This document shows positions 9,272 through 19,796 of a DNA stretch of 59,085 nucleotides, piece after piece. The DNA lies in assembly GCA_903873135.1 (NCBI GenBank), contig CAIQNH010000221.1, forward strand, positions 1 through 59,085. The letters run 5' to 3'. Positions within the stretch are counted from its first letter, which is position 1. Each line of letters opens with the position of its first letter. This DNA is from an uncultured Actinomycetes bacterium (GTDB taxonomy: Bacteria; Actinomycetota; Acidimicrobiia; Acidimicrobiales; Microtrichaceae). The translations under genes and the position numbers were made by a program. The notes beneath the pieces are model-generated. The model made no database searches. It was not told where the DNA came from and was given only the letters and a program-made list of their open reading frames with translations.

Positions 9272-10689
9272 GCACGATCGGCGAGGCCGGCGAGGTCTCG
9301 CTCGACGTGGTGGGCGACCCGCTCGCCGGTGCGTCGGATCGCAACCGGGCGGCCGCCCGCATGGCTGCGGTCACCCTGGTCAGCCGTGGCAGCGGGTTCG
9401 TCAGGGTCGTCGTGGTGGCGGCGGTCCTCGGCGCGACGTTCCTCGGGAACACGTACCAGACGGCGAACTCCATCCCGAACCTCCTGTTCGAGCTCGTGGC
9501 CGCCGGAGCCCTGCAGGCCGTGCTCGTACCCGTCCTCGTCGCCCGGACCGACCCACGGGAGTCCGACGAGGCCGCCTCCGCCGTGCTCGGAGCCACCACC
9601 GCGCTGATGGCGGCGCTCGCCGTGGTGGGGATGCTGTGCGCGCCGTTGGTCGCCCGCGCCCTGTTCGTCGCCGTCGAGGACCCGACCGTGCGTGACCAGC
9701 AGGTCCGGCTGGCCACGGTGTTGCTGTGGTGCTTCCTGCCGCAGGTGGTGTTCTACGGGCTGAACCTCGTGTCGACGGCCACGCTGCACGCCCGGGGGAG
9801 GTTCTCGCTGCCGGCCTTCGCGCCGTTCGTCAACAACGTGGTCGTGATCGGCGTCTACCTCGCCTTCGGCCGGTCGCTGGACGGGAGCGCACCGACGATG
9901 GAGCTGACGACCGGGCAGGTGCTCCTCCTCGGTCTCGGCACCACGGTCGGTGTGGTGGCGTTCTGCCTCCTCCCGTACGTCGGGGCCCGGCGCGTCGGGG
10001 TCGACCTCCGACTCAGTTGGCGGCCCGACCACCCTGCGGTGCGGCGGGTGGTGCGCCAGGGCGCGTGGGCCGGCGGGTACCTGGCGGCGGGTCAGGCGGT
10101 CCTCGTGGCGATCCTGGTCCTCGCCAACAGCGTGGAGGGCGGGGTGGTGGTCCAGCAGCTCGCCTACGTGCTGTTCCTCCTGCCCGTGTCGCTCGTCGTG
10201 GTACCGGTCGTCACCACGGCGTTCCCGAAGCTCGCACGGGACGCTGACCGTGGTGAGTGGTCGCAGTACCGGGCTGAGGTCCGACGGTCGGGCCGGATCG
10301 TGGTGGCCGCGTCCGTGGGTGCGGCCACCGTCCTGATCCTGGCCCGGGTACCCCTCGCCCACGTGGTGGCCTTCGGCAACGCTGCGGTCGCGACCGACCA
10401 GGTCGCCGTGGCGGTCGCCGGGTTCGCCGTCGGCCTGCCCGGCTTCGCCGCTGCGCTCCTGCTGACCCGGGCGAGCTACGCCGTCGGCGACACCCGGAAC
10501 CCGACCCTGGTGGCCGTGGCCGTCGCCGCACTGGCGGTCGGCGCCATGGTCGCCGCAGCGGCCTGGGCCTCGGACGAGGTCCGAGTGGGCGCGCTCGGCG
10601 TGGCGCACGCGCTCGCGTGGACCGTGGGAGCGGTCGTGCTGTGGTTCCTGCTCCGCCGGAACGTGCGACTCCGGACCGTCACCCCGTGA
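9268..10689 (+). CDS. murJ: MurJ/MviN-like lipid II flippase
   Basis: Predicted 473 aa, polytopic, roughly 13-14 hydrophobic segments. The N-terminal part matches the MurJ signature: VTLVSRGSGFVRVVVVAAVLG then GNTYQTANSIPNLLFELVAAGAL, with the family arginines in SRGSGFVR. MurJ moves lipid-linked peptidoglycan precursors across the inner membrane (MOP superfamily). A 30-residue cytoplasmic N-terminus precedes the first helix. It overlaps steB and the next gene by 4 bp each. The location inside the steAB-pyrG block is unusual. It could instead flip another polyprenyl-linked sugar, given the glycosyltransferase and MraY/WecA-like genes downstream. Confidence 0.85.
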   Translation: MSTIGEAGEVSLDVVGDPLAGASDRNRAAARMAAVTLVSRGSGFVRVVVVAAVLGATFLGNTYQTANSIPNLLFELVAAGALQAVLVPVLVARTDPRESDEAASAVLGATTALMAALAVVGMLCAPLVARALFVAVEDPTVRDQQVRLATVLLWCFLPQVVFYGLNLVSTATLHARGRFSLPAFAPFVNNVVVIGVYLAFGRSLDGSAPTMELTTGQVLLLGLGTTVGVVAFCLLPYVGARRVGVDLRLSWRPDHPAVRRVVRQGAWAGGYLAAGQAVLVAILVLANSVEGGVVVQQLAYVLFLLPVSLVVVPVVTTAFPKLARDADRGEWSQYRAEVRRSGRIVVAASVGAATVLILARVPLAHVVAFGNAAVATDQVAVAVAGFAVGLPGFAAALLLTRASYAVGDTRNPTLVAVAVAALAVGAMVAAAAWASDEVRVGALGVAHALAWTVGAVVLWFLLRRNVRLRTVTP

Positions 10690-11765
10690 GCGAACCCGTG
10701 CTCGACGTCGCCCAGGTCGTGCCGCAGGCGGTCGGTGGGATCCGCTCGCACGTGCGCAGTCTCGTGCCCCGTCTCGAGTCCCTCGACGTCCGCTCGGTGG
10801 TGTTCGGCCCCGACGGCGACCTGCTCGACGGAGGTGCGGTGGTGCGGGTGCCGATCCCGGCCCGGATCCGCTCGACCGGCTGGGCGGCAGCCGTCCGGGT
10901 GCTGCGCGGCGACCTGGGCGAGGCGCGGGTCGTGCACGCCCACGGACTCAAGGCGGCCTGGGTGGCCGACCGCGCACGGGGCTCCCGGCCGCTCGTGGTC
11001 ACGGTGCACAACCTCCCCCTCCCGGCCGCCGACGGACGTCCTCGACGTCTCGCTGAACGGGTCGCCGCGAGCGTGCTGGCGCGCGCCGACCGGCTCGTCG
11101 CCCCGTCGGCCGCAGTGCTCGACGCCCTCCCCGCGGCGTTGCGCGTCCGGGCCGAGGTGGTCCTCCCCGTGGTCGACGTCGCGACGCCGACCAGGTCCGC
11201 CGCCGACGTCCGGTCGGAGCTCGGCGTGCCGGCAGCGGCACCACTCGTCGTCGTGGTCGCTCGGCTCCACCGTCAGAAGGGGCTCGACGTCCTCGCGCGA
11301 GCCTGGCCGACGATCCGTCGGTCGTCGTCCGAGTGTCGGCTCGTGGTGGTCGGAGACGGTCCGGAACGCGCCGTCGTGGAGCGGACGCTGGGCTCGCTCG
11401 ACGGTGTGCTCCTCGCAGGCGCCCGGTCACCAGCGACGGACGTGATCGCCGCCGCCGACCTGACCCTCGTGACGTCGCGGTGGGAGGCCGTGCCCCTGGT
11501 GCTCGTCGAGTCGGTCGTCCTCGGGACCCCGGCGGTGAGCACCGACGTGGGTGCGGCACGTGCGCTGCTCGGTGAGCCCGGTCTCGGCGCGATCGTCCCG
11601 GTGGGCGACGACGCTGCGGTCGCCGCTGCGGTGCTCGAGCAGCTGCGGGTCGGCGTGCGGGCGAGCAGACCGGCCGGACGACGGTCGCGGCCGGAGTGGC
11701 CGCGATCCCTCCGTCCGGAGCCGCTCGTGGAGCGGCTGGCCGAGATCTACCGGGAGCTGGCGTGA
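10686..11765 (+). CDS. GT4-family glycosyltransferase
   Basis: Predicted 359 aa, GT-B fold. The N-terminal half has the VPQAVGGIRSHVRSLVPRL start and VVHAHGLKAAW; the C-terminal half has VVVVARLHRQKGLDVLARAWP, VVGDGPERAV and the donor-binding SRWEAVPLVLVESVVLGTP (E-x7-E type). These are hallmarks of retaining GT4 enzymes that use nucleotide sugars. Donor and acceptor cannot be deduced. Coupled by GTGA overlaps to murJ before and to the membrane protein after, it probably adds a sugar to a lipid-linked or envelope acceptor on the cytoplasmic face. Confidence 0.88.
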   Translation: MSEPVLDVAQVVPQAVGGIRSHVRSLVPRLESLDVRSVVFGPDGDLLDGGAVVRVPIPARIRSTGWAAAVRVLRGDLGEARVVHAHGLKAAWVADRARGSRPLVVTVHNLPLPAADGRPRRLAERVAASVLARADRLVAPSAAVLDALPAALRVRAEVVLPVVDVATPTRSAADVRSELGVPAAAPLVVVVARLHRQKGLDVLARAWPTIRRSSSECRLVVVGDGPERAVVERTLGSLDGVLLAGARSPATDVIAAADLTLVTSRWEAVPLVLVESVVLGTPAVSTDVGAARALLGEPGLGAIVPVGDDAAVAAAVLEQLRVGVRASRPAGRRSRPEWPRSLRPEPLVERLAEIYRELA

Positions 11766-13945
11766 GGCGGATCGGGCTGCTCGCGCTCGCCGGGGTCGTG
11801 CTCCTCGTGGCCCCGGCATCGGGTGCCACGGCAGGGGAGACCGCATCGCCAGGACGCCCCCGCGTGCTCGTGCTGACGCTTCCCGACACGACGTGGTCCT
11901 CGTTCCTGGCCATCCCCGACGGATCCGTCCGGTCGGTGGCCGAGCAGTCGGCCGTCGCGTCGCTGGCCGTCCGGACTGCCGATCCGGTCGACACCGACGT
12001 GTCGGCCTACCTCACGTTGGGTGCGGGACGACGAGCGACTGCGGCAGATCCGGAGGTGGCGGGTTCCGCCCGACAGGAGGCCGACGGGTCCGTGACGTCG
12101 ACCGACTTCGCCGCCCAGGCCGAACTGAACGCACGGGGTCGCTACGGCGCGACTGCGGGAGCGCTCGGAACGGCACTCGCGGCGTCCGATCGCCGACCGG
12201 CGGTGGTCGGTGACGCCGGCCCACCGGGCACCACGGAGCAGCGCGCCGTGGCGCTCGCCACGGCGGACGGGTCCGGCACCACCCCCGTCGGTCGGGTCGA
12301 CGGACTGGTGGTCGCGGAACCCCTCGCTCCGGGTGGTTCCCGGCTCGACGAGGACGCCGTGGTGGCGGCGACCGGGGACGCCCTCGAGTCGGCGGACCTC
12401 GTGGTCGTCGAGCTGTCGGACGTACGCCGTGCCGTCGAGGCCGGGTCCGACGTGACGGCGGTGGCGTCGGCGACGGAGCGCACCGATCGGCTCGTGGGCC
12501 GGCTCGTCGAGCTGGCGACTCCGTCGGACACGGTGCTCCTGGTCTCACCCACGACTCCGGGCGAGGTTCGCCAGCTCGGCGTGTTCGCCCTCCGCGGCCC
12601 GGGCGTGGTGCCCGGGTGGGCGCAGTCGGCCACGACCAGGCGAGCCGGGTACGTGGCGCTGGAGGACGTCGCCGCCACGTTGCTGGGCACGCTCGGCGTC
12701 CCCGTGCCGGACACCGTCGGGGACACGCCGGTCTCGTCCGTCGAGGGGACGCCGGTCGGTGCACGACTCGCGGCGCTCGACCGGGCATCGGAGCGTGCGG
12801 AGGCCCGGGACCGGGCGGTGGGCCCCGTGGCGGTCGCCCTGGTCCTGCTGGCGATCCTCAGCGGGCTCGTGGCGGTGGTGCTGCTGCGCATCGGCCGTGA
12901 TGCGTCGGCCACCCACCGGTGGCTCGCGTGCACGACCTGTGCGGTGCCGGTGGCGGCGTTCCTGACCGGCTGGTGGCCCGGCGCAGCTGCCGGTCCGACC
13001 GCGATCACGGTGGTGGTGCTCGTCGGGGCGTCGGTCGTGGGAGCGGTGTCGGTGGCGCTCACGGAGCGTACGGTGCCGCCGTCCGCCACGCTCGTGCCCA
13101 CGGGCCTGACCGTGGCGGTCCTGCTGCTCGATGCCGTGACGGGCGGGCGACTCCAGCTCGACACGCCGCTCGGGTACTCGGCCACGGTCGGCGGTCGCTA
13201 CAGCGGGCTGGGCAACCAGGCGTCGGCCTACCTCGTGGCGGCGACGCTGGCCGTCCTGACCCTCGGGTGGTCGCTCGGACTCCGGCGCGGGGTTCCGCCC
13301 CGCCGGCTGCTCGCCGGTGGCGCAGCACTCGGTGTCGTCGTCGCCGCCGTGACGGCGTGGCCGAGGTTCGGATCCGACGTCGGCGGCACCGTCGCCGTGC
13401 TGGTCGGCGTCGCCGTGGCGCTCGCGCTCCTGGTGCGCCCGGACGCGACGCCGTGGCGGTTGCTGCTGGTGTTCCTCGGCGCCGGACTGGTCGCCTCGGC
13501 GCTGCTCGGCGTGCTCGGCTGGTGGGACCGGTCGCGACCGCCCGAACAGCGCACCCACCTCGGTCGGTTCGTCGACAGCGTCGTCGCAGGTGACGCGCCC
13601 CGGGTGCTGTCGAGGCGGTGGGCGGCGGCCACCGACGTGTTCACGTCCACGCCCTGGACGTTGTTCGTGCCCGTCCTGCTGCTGGCGCTCCTCCTGCTCG
13701 CCTGGCGTCCGGGCGGTCGTCCGTGGGCGGTCGTCGAACGTCACCCCGAGCTGGCCCCCTTCGGGGCGTCGGCGGCTGCTGCGGGAGCGGTGGGCTGGCT
13801 GGTCAACGACTCGGGGGTGGCGGTGGCGGCGTGCGTCGTGGCCGTCGCCGTCCCCGTCGTGGCCGCCGTGTCCGTGGCGCCGGTCCGGCCGGGTGTGGCG
13901 GCGTCGACCGCTGGTGACCGCACCACGCCGGTGGTGGTCGGGTGA
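11762..13945 (+). CDS. Large membrane protein with alkaline-phosphatase-like exported domain
   Basis: Predicted 727 aa, function unknown. A signal peptide or anchor (IGLLALAGVVLLVAPASG, about 4-21) is followed by an exported domain of about 330 residues that resembles degenerate alkaline-phosphatase/sulfatase folds: VLVLTLPDTTW, ADLVVVELSDV, SDTVLLVSPTTP, GVFALRGPGVVPGW and ALEDVAATLLGTLGVP, the last like the end of phosphoglyceromutase/arylsulfatase domains. About ten membrane helices follow, with a conserved-looking GYSATVGGRYSGLGNQASAY loop. Metal ligands are not all evident, so activity is uncertain. Its tight coupling to glycosyltransferase and MraY-like genes suggests transfer or hydrolysis of an envelope phosphate group, which is inference. 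Confidence 0.75.
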   Translation: MRRIGLLALAGVVLLVAPASGATAGETASPGRPRVLVLTLPDTTWSSFLAIPDGSVRSVAEQSAVASLAVRTADPVDTDVSAYLTLGAGRRATAADPEVAGSARQEADGSVTSTDFAAQAELNARGRYGATAGALGTALAASDRRPAVVGDAGPPGTTEQRAVALATADGSGTTPVGRVDGLVVAEPLAPGGSRLDEDAVVAATGDALESADLVVVELSDVRRAVEAGSDVTAVASATERTDRLVGRLVELATPSDTVLLVSPTTPGEVRQLGVFALRGPGVVPGWAQSATTRRAGYVALEDVAATLLGTLGVPVPDTVGDTPVSSVEGTPVGARLAALDRASERAEARDRAVGPVAVALVLLAILSGLVAVVLLRIGRDASATHRWLACTTCAVPVAAFLTGWWPGAAAGPTAITVVVLVGASVVGAVSVALTERTVPPSATLVPTGLTVAVLLLDAVTGGRLQLDTPLGYSATVGGRYSGLGNQASAYLVAATLAVLTLGWSLGLRRGVPPRRLLAGGAALGVVVAAVTAWPRFGSDVGGTVAVLVGVAVALALLVRPDATPWRLLLVFLGAGLVASALLGVLGWWDRSRPPEQRTHLGRFVDSVVAGDAPRVLSRRWAAATDVFTSTPWTLFVPVLLLALLLLAWRPGGRPWAVVERHPELAPFGASAAAAGAVGWLVNDSGVAVAACVVAVAVPVVAAVSVAPVRPGVAASTAGDRTTPVVVG

Positions 13946-14799
13946 CGGCCACGGCGCTCGGCCTCCTCGCCGGGCTCGTCGTCGGAGGGCTCCTCTGGGT
14001 CGTCCTCGAGCCGTCGCTCGACGTGCCGGCCCTCCGGCGGACGAACCACCGGGGGGTGGAGCTCACGACCGCTGCCGGCGTCGTGGTCCCGCTCACGCTG
14101 GTGGTCCTGGCGGCGCTCCTCCGGTTCCTGCAGATGGCCGCGTCGTGGCAACCCGGGTGGGACCAGCTGGTCGGGCCGTCGGTCACCGCCGCGCTCGGCT
14201 TCGCCCTGTTCGGCCTCGTGGACGACGTGGCCGGGGTGGGCGAGTCGGGCGGCTTCCGCCACCACCTCCGGACCCTGGCCGACGGTCGCATCACCACGGG
14301 GATGCTCAAGCTCCTCGGTGGTGCGGCAGTGGCGCTGCTGACCTCCGCGGCCCTGTCGCTCAGCGACGGCGGGGTGGTGGGCATGCTCCGCGACGCCGCG
14401 GTCGTGGCGCTCGCCGCCAACGCCGTCAACCTGCTCGACCGCCGGCCGGGTCGCTCCACCAAGGTGGCGCTGCTCGTCTTCGCAGGCCTGGCGCTGTGGT
14501 CGAGGTCGCCGTCGCTGACCGGACCGGCCCTGGGCGTGGGAGCCGCCGCAGCGCTGCTGCCGGCCGAGCTGCGTGAGCGGGCGATGCTCGGGGACACCGG
14601 CTCCAACGCGGTCGGTGCGCTCCTCGGTCTGGCGGCACTGGCCTCGTTCCCCTCGCCCGGTGGCCGGTGGGTCCTGCTCGCGGCGCTCCTCGCGTTCAAC
14701 CTGGGCAGCGAGTTCGTCTCCTACTCGCGGGTGATCGACGCGGTCGCTCCGCTCCGGTTCCTGGATCGGCTCGGACGCACCGACGAGGCGACGGACTGA
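13942..14799 (+). CDS. MraY/WecA-like polyprenyl-phosphate sugar-phosphate transferase, divergent
   Basis: Predicted 285 aa, about eight to ten membrane helices. It retains the acidic pair in LFGLVDDVAGVGE (about 90-102), the NAVNLLD motif and LGDTGSNAVG, which are MraY/WecA hallmarks for Mg-dependent transfer of a UDP-sugar phosphate to undecaprenyl phosphate. The usual DG after NLxDG is replaced by DRRPG and the histidine-rich HIHH loop is absent, being replaced by a region ending APLRFLDRLGR. The real MraY should be in the division cluster elsewhere, so this is a paralogue of uncertain activity. It ends the run of GTGA overlaps; pyrG follows after a 78-bp gap with its own promoter. Confidence 0.82.
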   Translation: MTATALGLLAGLVVGGLLWVVLEPSLDVPALRRTNHRGVELTTAAGVVVPLTLVVLAALLRFLQMAASWQPGWDQLVGPSVTAALGFALFGLVDDVAGVGESGGFRHHLRTLADGRITTGMLKLLGGAAVALLTSAALSLSDGGVVGMLRDAAVVALAANAVNLLDRRPGRSTKVALLVFAGLALWSRSPSLTGPALGVGAAAALLPAELRERAMLGDTGSNAVGALLGLAALASFPSPGGRWVLLAALLAFNLGSEFVSYSRVIDAVAPLRFLDRLGRTDEATD

Positions 14800-14846
14800 C
14801 CCGCCGGAGGGGTCCGAGGGTGCTCGGCCCGGAGGACCACGCGCGC

Positions 14847-14852
14847 TAGGGT
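14847..14852 (+). promoter_or_regulatory. Promoter -10 and leader of pyrG
   Basis: TAGGGT is followed by a short leader of about 20 nt containing GGGGAG (14867-14872), five bases before GTG 14878. This is a leadered promoter. It lets pyrG be transcribed apart from the envelope genes upstream. Confidence 0.5.
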
Positions 14853-14877
14853 CGACGGAGCTGACTGGGGAGCGTGA

Positions 14878-17122
<2,245 letters not shown>

Positions 17123-17126
<4 letters not shown>

Positions 17127-18103
17127 CCCCGGTCCGGGGAGGCGTCGACGACCTCCCCGTCGAGGCCGAGTCCTTCCTCACGTACCTGGCGGTCGAACGG
17201 GGACGGGCACCGCTGACGCTCAGCGCCTACCGGCGGGACCTGCGCCGCTGGGTGGCGCACCTCGACGCTCTCGGGCACACGGTCCGAGCCGCCACGGAGG
17301 ACGACGTCCTGTCGTTCTCGGCCGCGCTCGCCGCGGAGGAACTGGCACCGTCGAGTCGGGCCCGGATCCTCTCGACCGTGCGGGGCCTGTACCGGCACCT
17401 GGTGGTCGAGGGCGTGGTGTCCGACGACCCGACCGCGCACGTCGAGGCCCAGCGTCGTCCGGACGCCCTCCCGAGGGCGCTGGCGGTGGACGACGTCCTG
17501 GTGCTGCTCGACACCGTGCGGGACGGAGGCGAGCACGACGGTCCCCACCCGGTGGAGGCGGCGGTCCGACTGCGCGACTCGGCGCTGCTCGAGCTGCTCT
17601 ACGGCACCGGGATCCGGGTCTCGGAGGCGTGCGGGGTCGACCTCGGCGACCTCGACGTCGAGGCCGGTGTCGTCCGGGTGCTCGGCAAGCGTCGTCGCGA
17701 GCGGATCGTGCCGGTGATCGTCGAGGTGTGGAGCGCGCTCGCTCGCTACCTCGACGAGGGACGGCCGGTCCTGCTCGGTCACGTCGGAGTCACCCGCGCA
17801 CCGACGGGGGCGGTGTTCCTCGGGCGCCGAGGGGGTCGGATCTCCCGACAGGCGGTGTGGGAGGTGATCCGCCGGCGGGGCGTCGAGGCGGGACTCGACC
17901 CGACGAGCCTGAGTCCGCACGTGCTGCGCCACTCGTGCGCCACGCACCTGCTCGACGGGGGTGCCGACCTGCGTCTCGTGCAGGAGCTGCTCGGCCACGC
18001 CTCGATCAGCACCACGCAGCTCTACACGAAGGTGGCGAACGAACGACTGGTCGGCGCCTACCGGGCCGCGCACCCCCGGGCCGGGGCCGAGCTCCGTCGG
18101 TGA
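17123..18103 (+). CDS. xerD: Tyrosine recombinase XerD
   Basis: Predicted 326 aa; resolves chromosome dimers at dif with XerC. N-terminal core-binding SAM-like domain (about 12-105, FLTYLAVERGRAPLTLSAYRRDL) and catalytic domain with the RKHRH-Y set: R in GTGIRVSEA, K in LGKRRRERIVP, HVLRHSCATH, the second His in LLGHASISTTQLYT and the nucleophile Tyr in LYTKV. A 15-residue segment between the domains and the first catalytic Arg (RDGGEHDGPHPVEAA) is somewhat long. The position after pyrG-Nudix marks it as host XerD rather than a phage integrase. Confidence 0.93.
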
Positions 18104-18160
18104 TGGTGGTGCCGAACGACCGGGACCGGTGTGGTGAGCTGGTCCGGTGCGGGTGACCAC

Positions 18161-18703
18161 GTGAGACTCCAGGCGAGGCACCGGGTCCGGCGGTTCGTCG
18201 GAGCGCTCCGGCCGGTCGGTCCCTCCCCGGAGGACCTCGACTGGGCCGGAACCCTCCTCTCCGACCGGGAGGCCGAGCTGCTGGCGGCGATGGCGCCGGC
18301 CGACCAGGCGCACGTGCTCCGGGTCGCCCGATCGGTGGACACGGCGACGATCGACCCCGGGTCCGGGTTGCTCGACGAGCGTGACTGGATGCTGCCGGCC
18401 GCGCTGCTCCACGACGTCGGCAAGTCCGTGGCCCCGCTGCCCGTGGTGGGTCGGGCCGTCGTGACGGTGGTGCTGTGGATCGGGGGTGACCGGTGGGCGA
18501 CGGGTCGGACCGAGCGCGCGGGCTGGGTCGGGGCCTCGGCGCGCTACGCGTCCTACCCCGAGCTGGGCGCGACGCTCCTCCGATCGGCGGGGAGCGACGA
18601 GCGTGTCGTGGCCTGGGCCCGGGAGCACCACCTGCCGCCGGGTCGCTGGACGGTGCCCGACGCTGCCGGCGAGGTGCTCGCCGGTGCCGACGACCGGGAC
18701 TGA
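18161..18703 (+). CDS. HD-domain protein, small
   Basis: Predicted 180 aa from GTG 18161; an alternative start at 18131 would give 190 aa. I prefer 18161 because it places RLQARHRVRRFVGAL at the N-terminus. The HD metal pair is in PAALLHDVGKS (about residues 87-97) and a further histidine pair is in AREHHLPPGRW (about 157-167), but a full HD-hydrolase motif set is hard to trace. A hydrophobic stretch (VVGRAVVTVVLWIGG) follows the HD. Substrate unknown; phosphohydrolase activity on a nucleotide is the family default. It follows xerD after 57 bp (27 bp if 18131 is used) and is convergent with trpS with a single base between stop codons. Confidence 0.68.
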   Translation: MRLQARHRVRRFVGALRPVGPSPEDLDWAGTLLSDREAELLAAMAPADQAHVLRVARSVDTATIDPGSGLLDERDWMLPAALLHDVGKSVAPLPVVGRAVVTVVLWIGGDRWATGRTERAGWVGASARYASYPELGATLLRSAGSDERVVAWAREHHLPPGRWTVPDAAGEVLAGADDRD

Positions 18704-18704
18704 G

Positions 18705-19688
18705 TCAGCGCCGGGGGAGCAGCCCGATGCTGCGCTCGGCTCGCTCGAGCACCTCGGCGGCCACGCCGCCCGCCTTGTCGGCTCCCCGTCGGAGCGCCTC
18801 GGCGACGGCACCCGGGTCGGACCTGAGTTCGCCGAGTCGCTCCTGGATCGGTCGCAGCAGCTCGACCACCGCCTCGCCCGTGTCGGCCTTGAGCGGTCCG
18901 TACTGGTCGTAGGCCCCGGCGACCTCCTCGGGCGACCGTCCGGTCGATGCCGCCAGGATCGACAGGAGGTTGGTGACGCCCGGCTGGTGGTCGACGTCGA
19001 GCCGGACCTCGCCGAGGGAGTCGGTGACCGCCCGCTTGAACTTCTTCACCACGACGGCTGGGTCGTCGTCGAGACGGACGATGCCGGCGTCCCCGGAGGT
19101 GGACTTGGACATCTTCCGCTCGGGCTGCTGGAGGTCCATCACCCGGGCTCCGGCCCGGGGGATGGTCGCTGCGGGAACCACGAAGGTGTCGCCGTAGCGG
19201 GCGTTGAACCGCTCGGCCACGTCCCGGGTGAGCTCGATGTGCTGTCGCTGGTCCTCGCCCACGGGCACCTGGTCGGTGTCGTACAGCAGGATGTCGGCCG
19301 CCTGCAGGGCCGGGTAGCTGAACAGCCCGGCGGACACCGACTCCTGTCCCTGCGACTTGTCCTTGAACTGGGTCATCCGCCGCAGCTCGCCGAACGACGT
19401 GGTGCACTGCATGATCCAGCCGAGCGAGGTGTGCTCGGGGACGTGGCTCTGGACGAAGAGCGTGCACACCTCGGGGTCGAGTCCGCAGGCCAGCAGGGCG
19501 GCGGCGAGGTCGAGCGTCTGGCGGCCGAGGGCCCCCGGCTCGCCGGGCACGGTGAGTGCGTGCAGGTCGACCACGCAGTAGAAGCTGTCGGCACGGTGCT
19601 GGTCCTCGACCCAGTTGCGGACCGCTCCGAGCAGGTTGCCGAGGTGGAGCTCGCCGGTGGGCTGGATCCCTGAGAAGACGCGGGGCAC
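18705..19688 (-). CDS. trpS: Tryptophanyl-tRNA synthetase
   Basis: Predicted 327 aa, class Ic synthetase (EC 6.1.1.2). FSGIQPTGELHLGN carries the HIGH equivalent HLGN (15-18), and KMSKS starts at about residue 192. DLHALTVPG, IMQCTTSFGELRRMTQFKDK and DQVPVGEDQRQHIELTRD are characteristic. The GTG start gives the canonical short N-terminus, and a TAGCAT -10 lies 8 nt upstream. It is a monocistronic, oppositely oriented insertion in the xerD-scpA stretch; in mycobacteria the parA-like gene Rv1708 lies near this place. Confidence 0.96.
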   Translation of the reverse strand: MPRVFSGIQPTGELHLGNLLGAVRNWVEDQHRADSFYCVVDLHALTVPGEPGALGRQTLDLAAALLACGLDPEVCTLFVQSHVPEHTSLGWIMQCTTSFGELRRMTQFKDKSQGQESVSAGLFSYPALQAADILLYDTDQVPVGEDQRQHIELTRDVAERFNARYGDTFVVPAATIPRAGARVMDLQQPERKMSKSTSGDAGIVRLDDDPAVVVKKFKRAVTDSLGEVRLDVDHQPGVTNLLSILAASTGRSPEEVAGAYDQYGPLKADTGEAVVELLRPIQERLGELRSDPGAVAEALRRGADKAGGVAAEVLERAERSIGLLPRR

Positions 19689-19696
19689 GGCGCCCG

Positions 19697-19702
19697 ATGC
19701 TA
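19697..19702 (-). promoter_or_regulatory. Leaderless -10 element of trpS
   Basis: On the minus strand TAGCAT lies 8 nt before the trpS GTG. No -35 is obvious. The 108-bp gap to the divergent scpA start holds both promoters. Confidence 0.55.
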
Positions 19703-19761
19703 CCGGCGGGCGGCCCCGGGGCCGGGACCGGTTCGATCGGTCGGATCGAAATGACATTCGT

Positions 19762-19790
19762 GTGACTTGGCGCCGGCGAGGCGCTACGGT
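19762..19790 (+). promoter_or_regulatory. Promoter of the scpA-scpB-rluB operon
   Basis: A -35-like GTGACT (19762-19767) and -10 TACGGT (19785-19790) are 17 bp apart, the best-formed sigma-70 pair in the window. The -10 ends 6 nt before the scpA GTG, so the mRNA is probably leaderless. Confidence 0.6.
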
Positions 19791-19796
19791 GGGGTC

